Positions 30,026 to 40,765 of a DNA stretch of 64,000 nucleotides are shown one piece after another. The stretch is from Pythium myriotylum. Its lineage: Eukaryota; Oomycota; Peronosporomycetes; Pythiales; Pythiaceae. The notes beneath the pieces are model-generated. The model made no database searches. It had not been told where the DNA came from and was given only the letters and a program-made list of their open reading frames with translations. Within the stretch, counting starts at the first letter, position 1; every line of letters begins with the position of its first letter. A program made the translations under genes and the position numbers. The stretch lies in NCBI GenBank assembly GCA_023091665.1, contig JALJCQ010000017.1:186001-250000 (forward strand), read 5' to 3'.

Positions 30026-31775
30026 ATGAGAAAAGCTCTGCAGGTCGAGCTCCAAGGCCAATACTCGCTTGAGCGGCTTCGAGAGGTAGTGCACCACAGC
30101 AATACAACAACAAGGTTGAAGTGCTTCGCAACGCTTCTGGTGACGCCACTCGCGAGTGTGGTGTACGCACTGCTATTAGAGCTGCCTCCACTCGATCCAC
30201 CCAGCGCAGGTTTCGCGCACCAGGGTGTGTGGATATTTGTTCGCGTTGGAGCTACAGTTATCATTCGCGTCTGGATAACTGCAGTTCAAATCCAAGAAAC
30301 GACGACGACGCTTTTGGTCACTGGGAGACAGCTTCTCCTACTCAGCATAGCGGCAGCATTCACGGCGGTGCTCACCTTTACGGCTCTTGGGGCGCTGTGG
30401 GTGTTCCCGACGCCTCTTTACCCTTTGATTCTACAAGTTCCAACGATCGTTGTCTTGTCCTCGAGCTTGTGTTGGATCTGGAGAGACACCCTGCGTCGCG
30501 ATCTGCTCACGAAAGCCAAACTCAAGTCGTTCCTTACAACCGTGCGCATCCTAACTGCAGTGCTCGGAACTTATATAGCCTACTCAGCCGTGTTCGCCCA
30601 TGTCGGAGAGGCCTACCAGCCGCTTGTGACCTTTGCCCTACCAGTAATCAAGCTCGTATTCAAGAGAAAGATGCGACGAGATCTTTTCTACGTTGAAGAT
30701 CTTGTACCGTGCATCGTCGCGACGGGGATCGACACCTTCCACACCGTCTTTGCGGCAGCGACGACCCAACAGGCGAAAAATCTGGCGTCCGTTGGTGTCG
30801 TGATGCTGATCGATCTTGTGCAAGCAATCATCGCTTGCACCAACGTCGCTTTAGTCATTCGCCGCGTGCGCAAGACTGCACAAGAGAGCAAAGAGCTGGC
30901 GAAATACACGAGCGGCGGTCTCGCGAGCAAGGATTCAACCCAGGATGTAGGTTCACGGATTCTCTCGTCGATATTCCAAAGCAAACTCGCGCCAGTCGAC
31001 TATGTCCTCTATCTCATTGACACGCATGCCAGTGTGCGAGACCACCCGCTCGTTGCTTTGCCTCGCCACATGAGAAATCACCTGCACTCTCAAATCCTTT
31101 GCTCAGGTGAAAGTTCTCTGCAAAGTCACTCCGCAAAAGTTGGTCCAGTCAGCCCTGGAACAGACACGTTTGGGGACGTAAACGCCTATCAACTCACGAC
31201 AGCTGAGCGCTGTCATCTCGTGTGTGTGCGAAACGTTCTCGAGTTGCTCCATATGATCGAATTCTACGTGCTGATCGAGTTCATCGAGGTCGCGACCGCT
31301 TCTGCCTACAGTACGAACGAAGGATGTGTTGTTCTGATTGGGAAATGTGAAGAACTTACTCTGTGTCGCTTTAATTAACAGCAGCCTACGTACTTGCGAT
31401 CAGCAAGATGCCGAATCGACGGTTTTACGTCCAGTTCAAGAACGATAACATCGTGGAGATCCAAAACAATCTCATAATCTATTCGGCGCTGGAGCTGCTG
31501 TCATTTGTGGTCTTCTGCATCGTCATCAATCGGCAGTTGCGACCCATATCCGCCTTCCAGCAGCTGGCATTTGTGCTGCAGAAGCACTGGAAGCTCGTCG
31601 GACCGATGTTGGCATGGTACCTCATCTTGATCATGCTGCTGAACCTACAGCACTTCGGTGTGTTTTGAATGGCTGGTCTTACGAGTTGGTCACTGACACT
31701 TTCGTGGTGTCATATTCAGGCATGGATTTCGACTTTAAATTCGACTGGATGCGCACGAATCATAGAATCACGTAG
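30026..31775 (+). CDS. Polytopic membrane protein, paralogue 1 of 3
   Basis: Three exons: 30026-31310, 31382-31657 and 31720-31775, all phases consistent, about 538 aa. Shared family landmarks are VELQGQYSLERLRE at the start, FAHQGVWIFVRVGA, ALGALWVFPTP, LTTVRILTAVLGTYIAYS, YQPLV near a helix, IDTFHTVF, HMIEFYVLIEFIEVATASAY at the end of exon 1, FQQLAFVLQKHWK in exon 2, and the short exon-3 tail GMDFDFKFDW. I count about 10-11 hydrophobic segments. The N-terminus is shorter than in the other copies: it lacks the RLLRAWES segment, and a 2-nt length difference just upstream suggests that the old start was lost by a frameshift. No named family is recognised; it looks like an oomycete lineage family. 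Confidence 0.8.
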
Positions 31776-32869
31776 CTCCGACGTGCGGATTCCTCGTCGA
31801 CCTCAACAATTTCATCCATCACTTCGTTCGACAATCATACACCACCAGTTGTCCCTTGTGGTGCAATCTTTTTGTGTGTGTGACCTCAATCTGAATCTCT
31901 TTCGACAACAAACTCATCAAAAGTGAGCACCTTCAGTACAAATACCGACTAATGCCGCGCGTTGACGGGGAGGCCCTGGGTATTTATAGCCAGTCTGCCC
32001 CAAAGTCGACGGCGGAATGCATGGCTGTTAGTGAAGGGTCAACCACATCAACTAGGGTCGCTTGCTTGTACCGGGCCGGAGAAGACATCGCATCTCCTAG
32101 ATAAACTATAACAATTAATCAGTGATGAGGATTCATTACGCACATTTACTTGAATTATTTACTATCGTATAACATACTATATAAATTGATACGATAAAAA
32201 TCCCAGCGTGACGTTCGGATACCTGTCCGTTTCCCTCAAATTGTGAAAGATATCCGCGGTGGCCGAAGGGTTTCGGTTCCCACTAGTTTCTGAGTGGCTT
32301 TATTGAGACTCATTTCGCGCCACGTACGCTGTGCGTGGTCTTGTCACACTGCAAGGAGCCCGCTTCACGTGAAACTCGAACTGTAGGTCACGTACGGGTA
32401 GAAAAGAAACTCAGTGTAGCCATTTCTTACATATATGACTACACTTTCGTTGAAAAATGCGTCACTCGAGTACATCAGAGCTGCCGAAGGGGTACACGAT
32501 ATTGCGTTGGCGTCGATACACATAGCGGTGTTCTACGGATGAAAATATATATGGATGCATCAGGGACGTCGTGGGTAGGTGTCTTGTCTTGTGCAATCGG
32601 AGCACGCCTCACGAGCCAAGTCCATCACCCCACCGTGATGCAGACCAGCCACAGCTCGTCGACTCCAACTTACACCGCAGCTGTATAGCCAAGTCGGTCC
32701 ACGGAAACTGAGGAACGCATTGGGGTCCAGCTACGAGAGTGAACTCCAATGTATAACGTGGTACGAAATTAGACACACCTCGCGTCTGTGCTGCGAGAGA
32801 AGGATAAGAAAAGAAATCAAGTTGCTCCCGCTCTGCGTACATCAATCGAAACGCAGTCACATTCACGTG
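31776..32869. other. Spacer between paralogues 1 and 2
   Basis: No gene is supported. The stretch 32100-32205 is markedly AT-rich and contains an 8-bp inverted repeat, TATCGTAT (32163-32170) and ATACGATA (32089-type partner at 32189-32196), plus a TATATAA word. The frame of paralogue 2 is open upstream from 32720 but has no counterpart in the other copies. Confidence 0.45.
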
Positions 32870-34639
32870 ATGAAGTCTGTACTCTTTCGGTTGCTTCGGG
32901 CATGGGAAAGCGTTCAGGTCGAGCTCCAAGGCCAATACTCGCTCGAGCGTCTTCGCGAGGTCTTCGACCACCACAAGACGACATCAAGGCTAGCGAGCTT
33001 CGCAACCTACATTGCCACGCCAATCGCAGGCGTGCTCTACACACTTCTGCTGGAGCTCCTTCCACTCGACCCACCCAACTCAGGTTTCGCGCACCAAGGT
33101 GTGTGGATATTTGTCCGCGTCGGCGCCTCCGTAATCGTTCGCGTCTGGATAACTGCAGTCCTCATCCAAGAAACCACAACGACGCTTTTGCTCACTAGGA
33201 GGCAACTTGTTCTACTCAGTATAGCGGTCGCGCTGACAGCAGTGCTCACCTTCACTGCTCTTGGAGCGCTGTGGGTATTCCCAACGCCTTGTTTCTCTTT
33301 GATTCAACAACCTCCGACCATTTTCAAATTCGTAGCAAGCACGTACTACACCTGGGGAGACATACTGCGTCAAGATATGTTCACCAAAGCCAAACTCAAG
33401 TCATTGCTTACAACCATGCGAATCCTCACTGTAGTGCTAGGAACTTACATAGCCTACTCAGTCGCATTCGCTCATGTCGGAGAGTCATACCAGCCGCTAG
33501 TGGCACTTGTACTCCCAGTCGTCAAGCTCGTCTTCAAGAACAAGATCCGACAAGGGCTCTTCTACGTTGAAGACCTTGCCCCCTGTATCGTCGTGACAAG
33601 TATTGACACCTTTCATACTGTTTTCGTCTCAGCCACAACTCAGCAGGCAAAAAGCATGGCGTCGGTCGGTGTCATCATGCTGACTGATGTCGTGCAAGGA
33701 GTTATCGCCTACGTCGACATCATTTCAGTTGTTGACAAAGCCGCGGAAGAGAGTCGAGAGCTGAGAATACACGCTAGCGGGAGCTTCGCGATAAAGGACC
33801 CTAGCAAGCGAACAGGATCGCGGCGTCTATCGGCAGCATTCCTTGTCGAACTCCCGGCTGTCGAGTGTGCACTGTATCTTATTGACACGTACCCGCGCGT
33901 CCGAGAACACCCCTTGGTTGCTTGGCCTCGCCACGCACGAGCTCAGATACGCTCGCAGAGCCTTCGGTCAGGCGGGAGTTCTGGGAACAATCCGCAACAA
34001 ATTCAGTCCGTGAAAGTCGGTCCAGTCAGCTATGACGTAGTCGCGTTTGGGGCACTACCCAGCCATCACCAACTCACGGCTGCTGAACAGTGTCATCTCA
34101 CGTGTGTACGAAACGTCCTCAAGATGCTTCACATGATCGAGTTCTACGTTCTGATCGAATTCATTGAGGTCGCGACCGCGTCTGCCTACAGTAAGCGTAC
34201 ACGACGACTGGGAAACATGTGAAGCTCACGCCGTAAATGTGATAGCTATCTACGTGATGGGGCTCAGCAAGATGCCGAATCGACGATTTTACGCCCAGTT
34301 CAAGGGCGACAACGTCGAGGAGATCCAAAACAATCTTATGATTTACTCCGCACTGGAACTACTGTCTTTCGTGGTCTTCTGCATCGTGATCGACCGACAG
34401 CTGCAGCCCTTGTCAACCTTCCAACAACTGGCTTTTGTGCTGCAGAAGCACTGGAAGATCGTTGCACCGATGCTGGCGTGGTACCTCATCTTGGTCATGC
34501 AGTTGAATTTAGAGCACTTCGGTGAGTTTTAATCGAAAAGTCTTGTGAGTCAGTCACTAACGCACTAGTGATGGGGTCGCCAGGCATGGACTTCACCTTC
34601 AAGTTCAATTGGGTGCACACGAAACATGGGGCGACGTAG
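32870..34639 (+). CDS. Polytopic membrane protein, paralogue 2 of 3
   Basis: Three exons: 32870-34190, 34246-34521 and 34584-34639, giving about 550 aa. The start is the ATG of MKSVLFRLLRAWESVQVELQ, which matches paralogue 3 (RLLRAWESIQVELQG). Introns are 55 and 62 nt (GTAAGC...GATAG and GTGAGT...GCCAG) at exactly the positions used in paralogues 1 and 3. Exon 2 has the same 276-nt length as in paralogue 1, and exon 3 the same 56-nt length. Sequence along the hydrophobic segments is very close to paralogue 1 (FAHQGVWIFVRVGASVIVRV, GALWVFPTP). It is in tandem with paralogue 1, 1.1 kb apart. The function is unknown; membrane location is inferred from the helices. Confidence 0.83.
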
Positions 34640-35809
34640 TCTCAGGACGAGTATACAGACAATTCTATCACGCGGCTACTACTTTCAGATTCAACAAGTG
34701 GATCACGTTTTGTTCGGGCCCGAAACTTCAGTCAAGATGGGATGAACTTGACCAAGAGCTCGTATGCTGCAAAAACGAGTTTTCCTCGATTTCACGTCAC
34801 AAACCACCAGGAAATGGATTCGGTTCGAATCTTGGGATTTCGATCGGCACGGCGCCCCAAGTTATCGGCGTGTGATTCGTACTTCACAGAAATTCCACTG
34901 CATAGTAGTATTCCTGTACGTGCCTCCGGAACAGAGATTGCTGGTCTCGGTCTAACCTTGTTCGAAAGCTGCGAGCAAGAGCTGCGCTTGTTGTGAAGAC
35001 TTTGAAAACGTGTCGTGTGCACTGTTCAGCGACGATCTCGGGGGTCGTCTAAATGGGGAGACGTGCATTACAACTACAGTAGTAAGTAGATACATAAATA
35101 AGTAGACATCATAATCCACTTTGAAGTGGATTATGATATCCACGTGTGCGGATGTTCCTCCACGTCGTCTGATTAGCTTGCTTGCTCGATGATAATCGGC
35201 ATGGATTGTGAATCCGACAGAGTGATTCGTCTTCTGGCAAAATGGCAATCAATGGTAATCGACGCCTCAGTGTAGATGCAAATGGTAATCACCATCTGCA
35301 CAAAGACGGGACTGGTGGGACATGAAGCTCGCGAACTTAATTCGTGACTTTCATGTACACTTGATACATTCCCAGGTTGATTTCGCGCAACACTGTCCAC
35401 TTGTTTGTGTACAGTGTAGTTATTTGCCTATCTCACGAAATCACACTCAAGTTTTTCAAGAAGACTAAGTACACAAATCGAGTTGTGTGGACACACCACT
35501 CAAATGCTTGGACTGCCAGCGTAAGGCTTTGCCAGCGTGGCCCTTGTCTGAAGAGCCGTACGATTCGTAATCTCAAACGAACAGTGAGTGACGTTCATCC
35601 GCGCAATCTCGACCACCCCGCCACATGCCGTCATCTCCGTTGACTCACGACATTGCCTGGTCGCACGCCGCAATATTAAGAGGAGACCAGTATTTGCTCA
35701 GAAGGCGTGGATCGAGTCCATAGCATATCGATAGTCTCTTCAGTTTCCAATTCGCCACCGCTCGCTCACATCAGATCAGCAGCTCTCCTCGTTTGGATAC
35801 GACGAAACC
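34640..35809. other. Spacer upstream of the PDR transporter
   Basis: About 1.2 kb with no supported gene. It should hold the promoter of the ABCG gene. It contains a compact perfect hairpin at 35108-35137. Short open frames on both strands show no domains. Confidence 0.45.
35108..35137. repeat. Perfect 14-bp inverted repeat with 2-nt loop
   Basis: ATCATAATCCACTT (35108-35121) is followed after TG by its exact reverse complement AAGTGGATTATGAT (35124-35137). The arms are too close for an RNA hairpin without opening, so a cruciform, a protein-binding palindrome, or a fold-back insertion are possibilities. It lies about 470 bp downstream of paralogue 2 and 670 bp upstream of the transporter. 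Confidence 0.9.
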
Positions 35810-38800
35810 ATGCAAGACGATACCACGAACTATAAGCACCACCCGACTATCGAGTACTCGAGTGGCAAGGCGCTCATGAAGCACGGTTACGACGCGCTTC
35901 ATGACCACATCTCGACCAAGCTCGAAGCTGGCCTCGGCCGTGGGTTACCACAGATGGAAGTCCGGTTCAAGAACCTCTCGATCTCGGCCGAAGTCGTCGT
36001 CTCGAACGAAAAGAGTAGCTCGGAGCATCGAATCCCGACCATGGCCACCTCTGTCCTCGACATGTTTACAGGATTCTCAGTGAAGAAGACAACGGCAACC
36101 AAGCAAATCCTCAAGAATGTCAACGGAGTGTTCCACCCTGGTACCATGACGCTCGTACTCGGCCAGCCTGGTTCAGGCAAGTCATCGCTCATGAAGGCGC
36201 TCAGCGGTCGCTTCCCGACCGGCAAGAACACGAAGATCGAGGGCGAGATGCTCTACAATGGAGCCGGCAGCCAGGACGTGCGCAGACGTCTCCCTCAGTT
36301 CGCCTCCTATGTGACCCAGCGCGACGTCCACTTTCCAACGCTCACAGTCGCCGAGACGCTCGCATTCGCCCACGAATGTTGTGGTGGAGATCTCTCCAAG
36401 CACGCAGCAGAACATTACAGGTACGGCTCCGAGAAGGAAAACCAGGAAGCGCTCGAGGCGGCTCGCGCTTGGATCAAGCACTATCCGGAGGTCATCACAC
36501 AGCAGCTCGGGCTGGAGGTGTGCAAAGACACGATCGTCGGCGATGCCATGACGCGAGGTGTCTCCGGTGGTGAGCGCAAGCGCGTGACAATGGGCGAGAT
36601 GCAGTTCGGCAACAAGGCTGTGTCGTTCATGGACGAGATCAGCACGGGTCTGGACAGTGCAGCCACGTACGACATCGTCAAGACACAGCTCAGTCTCGCT
36701 CGCAAGCTCCGCAAGACGATCGTGATCTCGCTGCTGCAGCCATCACCCGAGGTGTTTGAACTGTTCGACTTCGTCATGATCTTGAACCAGGGCCAAGTGA
36801 TCTACCACGGACCACAGGCCCAGGCGCTCGCGCACTTTGAGAGCCTCGGGTTTGTGCGTCCTCCGGACCGAGACGTCGCCGATTTCCTCATGGACATCGG
36901 CACTCCCCAACAGTATCAGTACGAGAACGGTCTTCCAGCAGGATCTTTGTACCCACGCTCGGTCGGAGAACTAGCGGACGCGTACGAGCGGTCGGAGATC
37001 CACGAAGAGATGCTCGCGCATGTCCACTCTCCGCACGACCCCCAGCTCATCAAAGACCGAGAGGATTTCTTCGAGAACATCCCCGAGTTCCATCAGCCCT
37101 TCTGGAGCAGCGTGATGACGCTCACACGTCAGCAGTCCAAGGTGCTCTGGCGTAACACGCCATTCATCGCCAGCCGCGCCGCGATGGCGGGTCTCATGGC
37201 ACTCATCAACGGAACGGTTTTCTGGCAGGTCGACCCGAAGGAGGCGCAGATCATTCAAGGTGTGCTTTTCCAAGCGCAGCTGTTCCTCGGGTTTGGCCAG
37301 TTCACGCAGATTCCGACTTTCTTTGCTGCACGCGACGTCTTTTACAAGCAGCGAGCGGCCAATTTTTACAGCTCGGCGGCCTACGTGGTGGCGTTTTCGA
37401 TCAACCAGATGCCGTTGGCGATCATCGAGGCGTTGGTGTTTGGCTCGATCGTGTACTGGATGTGCGGCATGGTCTCGTCAGCTTCCGCCTTCATCATCTT
37501 CGAGCTCATGCTGTTCATGGTATCGACTACGATGACCTCGCTCTTCTTTTTCGCATCCTGCGCGTTCCCCAACTTCATGGTCGCGAACCCAATCGCGCTC
37601 ATCATTGCGTGCTTCGCCGTCCTGTACAGCGGCTTCGCGATTACTGAGAGCCAAATCCCAGACCCGCTCATCTGGATCTACTGGCTCGACCCTTTTGCTT
37701 GGAGCTCGCGCGCACTCGCGGTGAACCAATTCCGCGACAGCAAGTTTGCTGTGAACGTGTACGACGGCATCGACTACTTTGGATTGTACGGCAAGACCAT
37801 GGGAGACTACTCGCTCGATCTCGTCGGCGTGCGCAGTGACAAGTCGTGGATCGCATTGGCGTTCGTGTTTGAGATCGGCGTCTACGTTCTCATGCTCGTG
37901 CTCTCGGTGATCTTCTTGGAGTTTGTCCGCTTTGAACAGCCAGTGTCTAGCGGCACCGGCGCGCCGGATGCTCAGGGAGACAAGCTCGCCGAGTCTGGTT
38001 CAGACTATGCGCTCGCGTCAACGCCTCGGTCCGATGATTCCAAGATCGCAGTACTGAAGACGAACAGCGACTACCGCATTACTCCGGTTACGCTAGCATT
38101 CAAGGATCTCTGGTACACCGTGCCCAACCCGCAGAACCCGAAGGAAGGACTCGATTTGCTCAAAGGTGTCAGCGGGTACGCGATGCCGGGCAAGATTACT
38201 GCGCTTATGGGCAGCTCAGGTGCAGGTAAGACGACTCTCATGGATGTGATCGCCGGACGCAAGACTGGTGGCAAGATCCAGGGCCAGATTCTGATCAATG
38301 GCTTCGAGGCGACGCCGCTCGCCATCCAGCGGTCCACGGGGTACTGCGAGCAGATGGATATCCACTCGGAGACCTCGACGTTCCGAGAAGCGCTGCAGTT
38401 CAGTGCGTTCCTTCGCCAAGATCAGAGTGTCCCAGACAGTGAGAAGTTCGACTGGGTCGAGGAGTGTCTGGATCTGCTAGACTTGCGTCCGATTGCCGAC
38501 AAGATGATCAGCGGCAGCTCGGTCGAGCAGATGAAGCGACTCACGATCGGTGTCGAGATGGCCGCGCGCCCGAGCGTCTTGTTCCTGGACGAGCCGACCA
38601 GTGGCTTGGACGCTCGCTCGGCCAAAATGGTCATGGACAGCGTCCGTTCGGTCGCAAACGCAGGCATCACGGTCGTGTGCACGATCCACCAGCCGTCCTT
38701 CGAAGTCTTCCAGGTGTTCGACAGTCTGCTGCTGCTCAAGCGCGGTGGTTACACTGTCTACTTCGGTGAGCTCGGGAAAAACGCGATCGAGCTCGTCAAC

Positions 38801-39907
38801 TACTTGGAGTCGATCGAGGGCGTCGCACCGCTCGAAGAGGACTACAACCCCGCGACGTGGATGCTCGAAGTGATCGGCGCGGGTGTCGGCAACACGGCGA
38901 ACGACGACAAAGACTTCGCTGACATCTTCGCTAAGAGCGCTAAGAAGGCACTGATGGACGACGTGCTGGCCCGTGAAGGAGTGACAAGGCCGGCTCCCGG
39001 TGCATCGCCGCTGGTCTTCGCGAAGAAACGTGCGGCGTCGAACGCAACCCAGGCGAGGTTACTCATGCGTCGCGTCTTTGCCATGTACTGGCGCTTACCG
39101 TCCTACAACCTCACGCGCGCGTTTATCCAGCTCTTCCTCGGTGTCATGTTCGGTGTCACGTACGCATCCACCTCGTTCGATACTGCTGCGGGTATCACAG
39201 GTGGACTCGCGATGATCTTCTTGATGACCATGTTCAGCGGCTTCATCACGTTCAGCGGTGCTATTCCCGTGGTGCTCCAGGACCGTGGAGCCTTCTACCG
39301 CGAGCGCGCGAGCCAGACGTACAATGTGATTTGGTACTTCGTCGCACTTATGCTCGTGGAGATCCCGTACTCGTTCTTCAGCACGTTCTTCTTCACCGTC
39401 ACAGTGTTCCCGATCGTTGGCTTTGAAGGTGTTCCCGAGTTCTTCTTTTACTGGCTCAACGTCACACTCTTCGTACTGGCGGCTACATACGGCGGCATGG
39501 CGCTGGCAGTGATGATGCCGTCAATGGAGGTTGCTATGGGAATGGGTGCGCTCTTCCACTCACTTTTCGCGCTCTTCACAGGCTTCAACCCACCGGCGAC
39601 TGCGATCCCGCAGGGCTACAAGTGGTTCTTCCGCGTGGCTCCATACCGTTACACACTCGAGGCGCTCGGAACCATCGTCTTTGGCAATTGCGACGCCTCC
39701 CACCCGGACCGCATCGCGTGCAAAGTGATCGAGGACCTGCCGCCGACGCTGCCAAAGGGTCTCACGGTCGCCGAGTTCATCAATGTGATGTACGACATGG
39801 ACTACGACAACGTCTGGCGCGATGTGTTCATCATGGTCGGCTACTGCCTGCTTTTCGGACTGCTCACATTGCGTGCACTGCGCTTTGTCAACCACCAGAC
39901 AAGATAA
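35810..39907 (+). CDS. Full-length ABCG (pleiotropic drug resistance, PDR) transporter
   Basis: A single-exon protein of 1365 aa with the reverse order NBD-TMD-NBD-TMD of PDR transporters. NBD1 has Walker A GQPGSGKS (about 118-125), signature VSGGERKRV and FMDEISTGLD. NBD2 has Walker A GSSGAGKT (about 801-808), a diverged signature SVEQMKRLTIG, and Walker B VLFLDEPTSGLD. Each NBD is followed by a membrane domain; PDR-type motifs include YKQRAANFYSS after the second helix of TMD1, and YRERASQTYNV in TMD2. The N-terminus is short and lacks a signal. These plasma-membrane pumps export lipophilic toxic compounds and are expanded in oomycetes. It interrupts a run of three membrane-protein paralogues on the same strand, without sequence relation to them. 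Confidence 0.97.
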   Translation: MQDDTTNYKHHPTIEYSSGKALMKHGYDALHDHISTKLEAGLGRGLPQMEVRFKNLSISAEVVVSNEKSSSEHRIPTMATSVLDMFTGFSVKKTTATKQILKNVNGVFHPGTMTLVLGQPGSGKSSLMKALSGRFPTGKNTKIEGEMLYNGAGSQDVRRRLPQFASYVTQRDVHFPTLTVAETLAFAHECCGGDLSKHAAEHYRYGSEKENQEALEAARAWIKHYPEVITQQLGLEVCKDTIVGDAMTRGVSGGERKRVTMGEMQFGNKAVSFMDEISTGLDSAATYDIVKTQLSLARKLRKTIVISLLQPSPEVFELFDFVMILNQGQVIYHGPQAQALAHFESLGFVRPPDRDVADFLMDIGTPQQYQYENGLPAGSLYPRSVGELADAYERSEIHEEMLAHVHSPHDPQLIKDREDFFENIPEFHQPFWSSVMTLTRQQSKVLWRNTPFIASRAAMAGLMALINGTVFWQVDPKEAQIIQGVLFQAQLFLGFGQFTQIPTFFAARDVFYKQRAANFYSSAAYVVAFSINQMPLAIIEALVFGSIVYWMCGMVSSASAFIIFELMLFMVSTTMTSLFFFASCAFPNFMVANPIALIIACFAVLYSGFAITESQIPDPLIWIYWLDPFAWSSRALAVNQFRDSKFAVNVYDGIDYFGLYGKTMGDYSLDLVGVRSDKSWIALAFVFEIGVYVLMLVLSVIFLEFVRFEQPVSSGTGAPDAQGDKLAESGSDYALASTPRSDDSKIAVLKTNSDYRITPVTLAFKDLWYTVPNPQNPKEGLDLLKGVSGYAMPGKITALMGSSGAGKTTLMDVIAGRKTGGKIQGQILINGFEATPLAIQRSTGYCEQMDIHSETSTFREALQFSAFLRQDQSVPDSEKFDWVEECLDLLDLRPIADKMISGSSVEQMKRLTIGVEMAARPSVLFLDEPTSGLDARSAKMVMDSVRSVANAGITVVCTIHQPSFEVFQVFDSLLLLKRGGYTVYFGELGKNAIELVNYLESIEGVAPLEEDYNPATWMLEVIGAGVGNTANDDKDFADIFAKSAKKALMDDVLAREGVTRPAPGASPLVFAKKRAASNATQARLLMRRVFAMYWRLPSYNLTRAFIQLFLGVMFGVTYASTSFDTAAGITGGLAMIFLMTMFSGFITFSGAIPVVLQDRGAFYRERASQTYNVIWYFVALMLVEIPYSFFSTFFFTVTVFPIVGFEGVPEFFFYWLNVTLFVLAATYGGMALAVMMPSMEVAMGMGALFHSLFALFTGFNPPATAIPQGYKWFFRVAPYRYTLEALGTIVFGNCDASHPDRIACKVIEDLPPTLPKGLTVAEFINVMYDMDYDNVWRDVFIMVGYCLLFGLLTLRALRFVNHQTR

Positions 39908-40765
39908 GCCGGGACGCAGCCGACCGGTGACACGCGCTGGACTCGAGCGATAATCGCAGAGTTTGCATAATGCATTTTACACTTGCATGAATATACTGGA
40001 GATACAACCAACTCAGTGCAATTCGCTCTGTGACTCACTTTCGAATAGCGCAGTGAGCGAAGCCGAATAAGCAGAGCGGATGCCACGCCTAGTAATCCAA
40101 GCGAACGCAGTCCTTCTATTCATCGTTTTTTCTCAAATCTTTCGAGGCGCGACCTCCACTCGATTCGCCCCAAATCGACGTGGCCGTTTCGGAGTTGAGA
40201 ACAGCGAGACTCCAACGTGAAATTCTCCTGGCATGCATCTTTGAATCAGGTGCATGAGTCTAATGTGGCATCGAAATAACTTCAACCCCAAAATACTTCA
40301 GCACTACTTCCGTCACCAACGACCTCAAAGGACCTTACAACCATTGTGAGAACACAATGGAATTCGATGGTCTATCAGACAGCACCAGACCGCGGGAGCG
40401 ATAGAAATGAAACGTACCCATTTCTATGGCACTTCAACTTGGCCGATCCACTGAATTTTGATGGCGCCAGAGGTATACTAATATGCTCCTCATTGATGAG
40501 AATGTCTTCTCGAAAAGAGTTCGAGCAAGGCGCGGGACGCAAAGAAGCTACGAGCAATCTCAGTGCTGCCGTGGATGCAGGTAAAAATACACGACCACAC
40601 TGCCTCGAAGAAAAGACCGACCTTTGATCTTACCCCTCCTTCGCAAACGCCTTTTCTATTTTTGCACTCACACATCCTGGTTTGTCGTGCCGCCAACCAA
40701 AAAGATGTGGCCACACTCGGATATTTCAGACGCTTCCCTCCAAGACAGTAAGAGCATTGTGTCAA
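39908..40765. other. Spacer between PDR transporter and paralogue 3
   Basis: About 860 bp with no supported gene. The frame of paralogue 3 is open upstream from 40682, but the 28 codons ahead of the chosen ATG do not occur in the other copies. Confidence 0.45.

Noticed and set aside
34820..34840. GGTTCGAATC, a tRNA B-box-like word
   Set aside because: The flanks do not form a T stem, and no acceptor or anticodon stem can be built around it.
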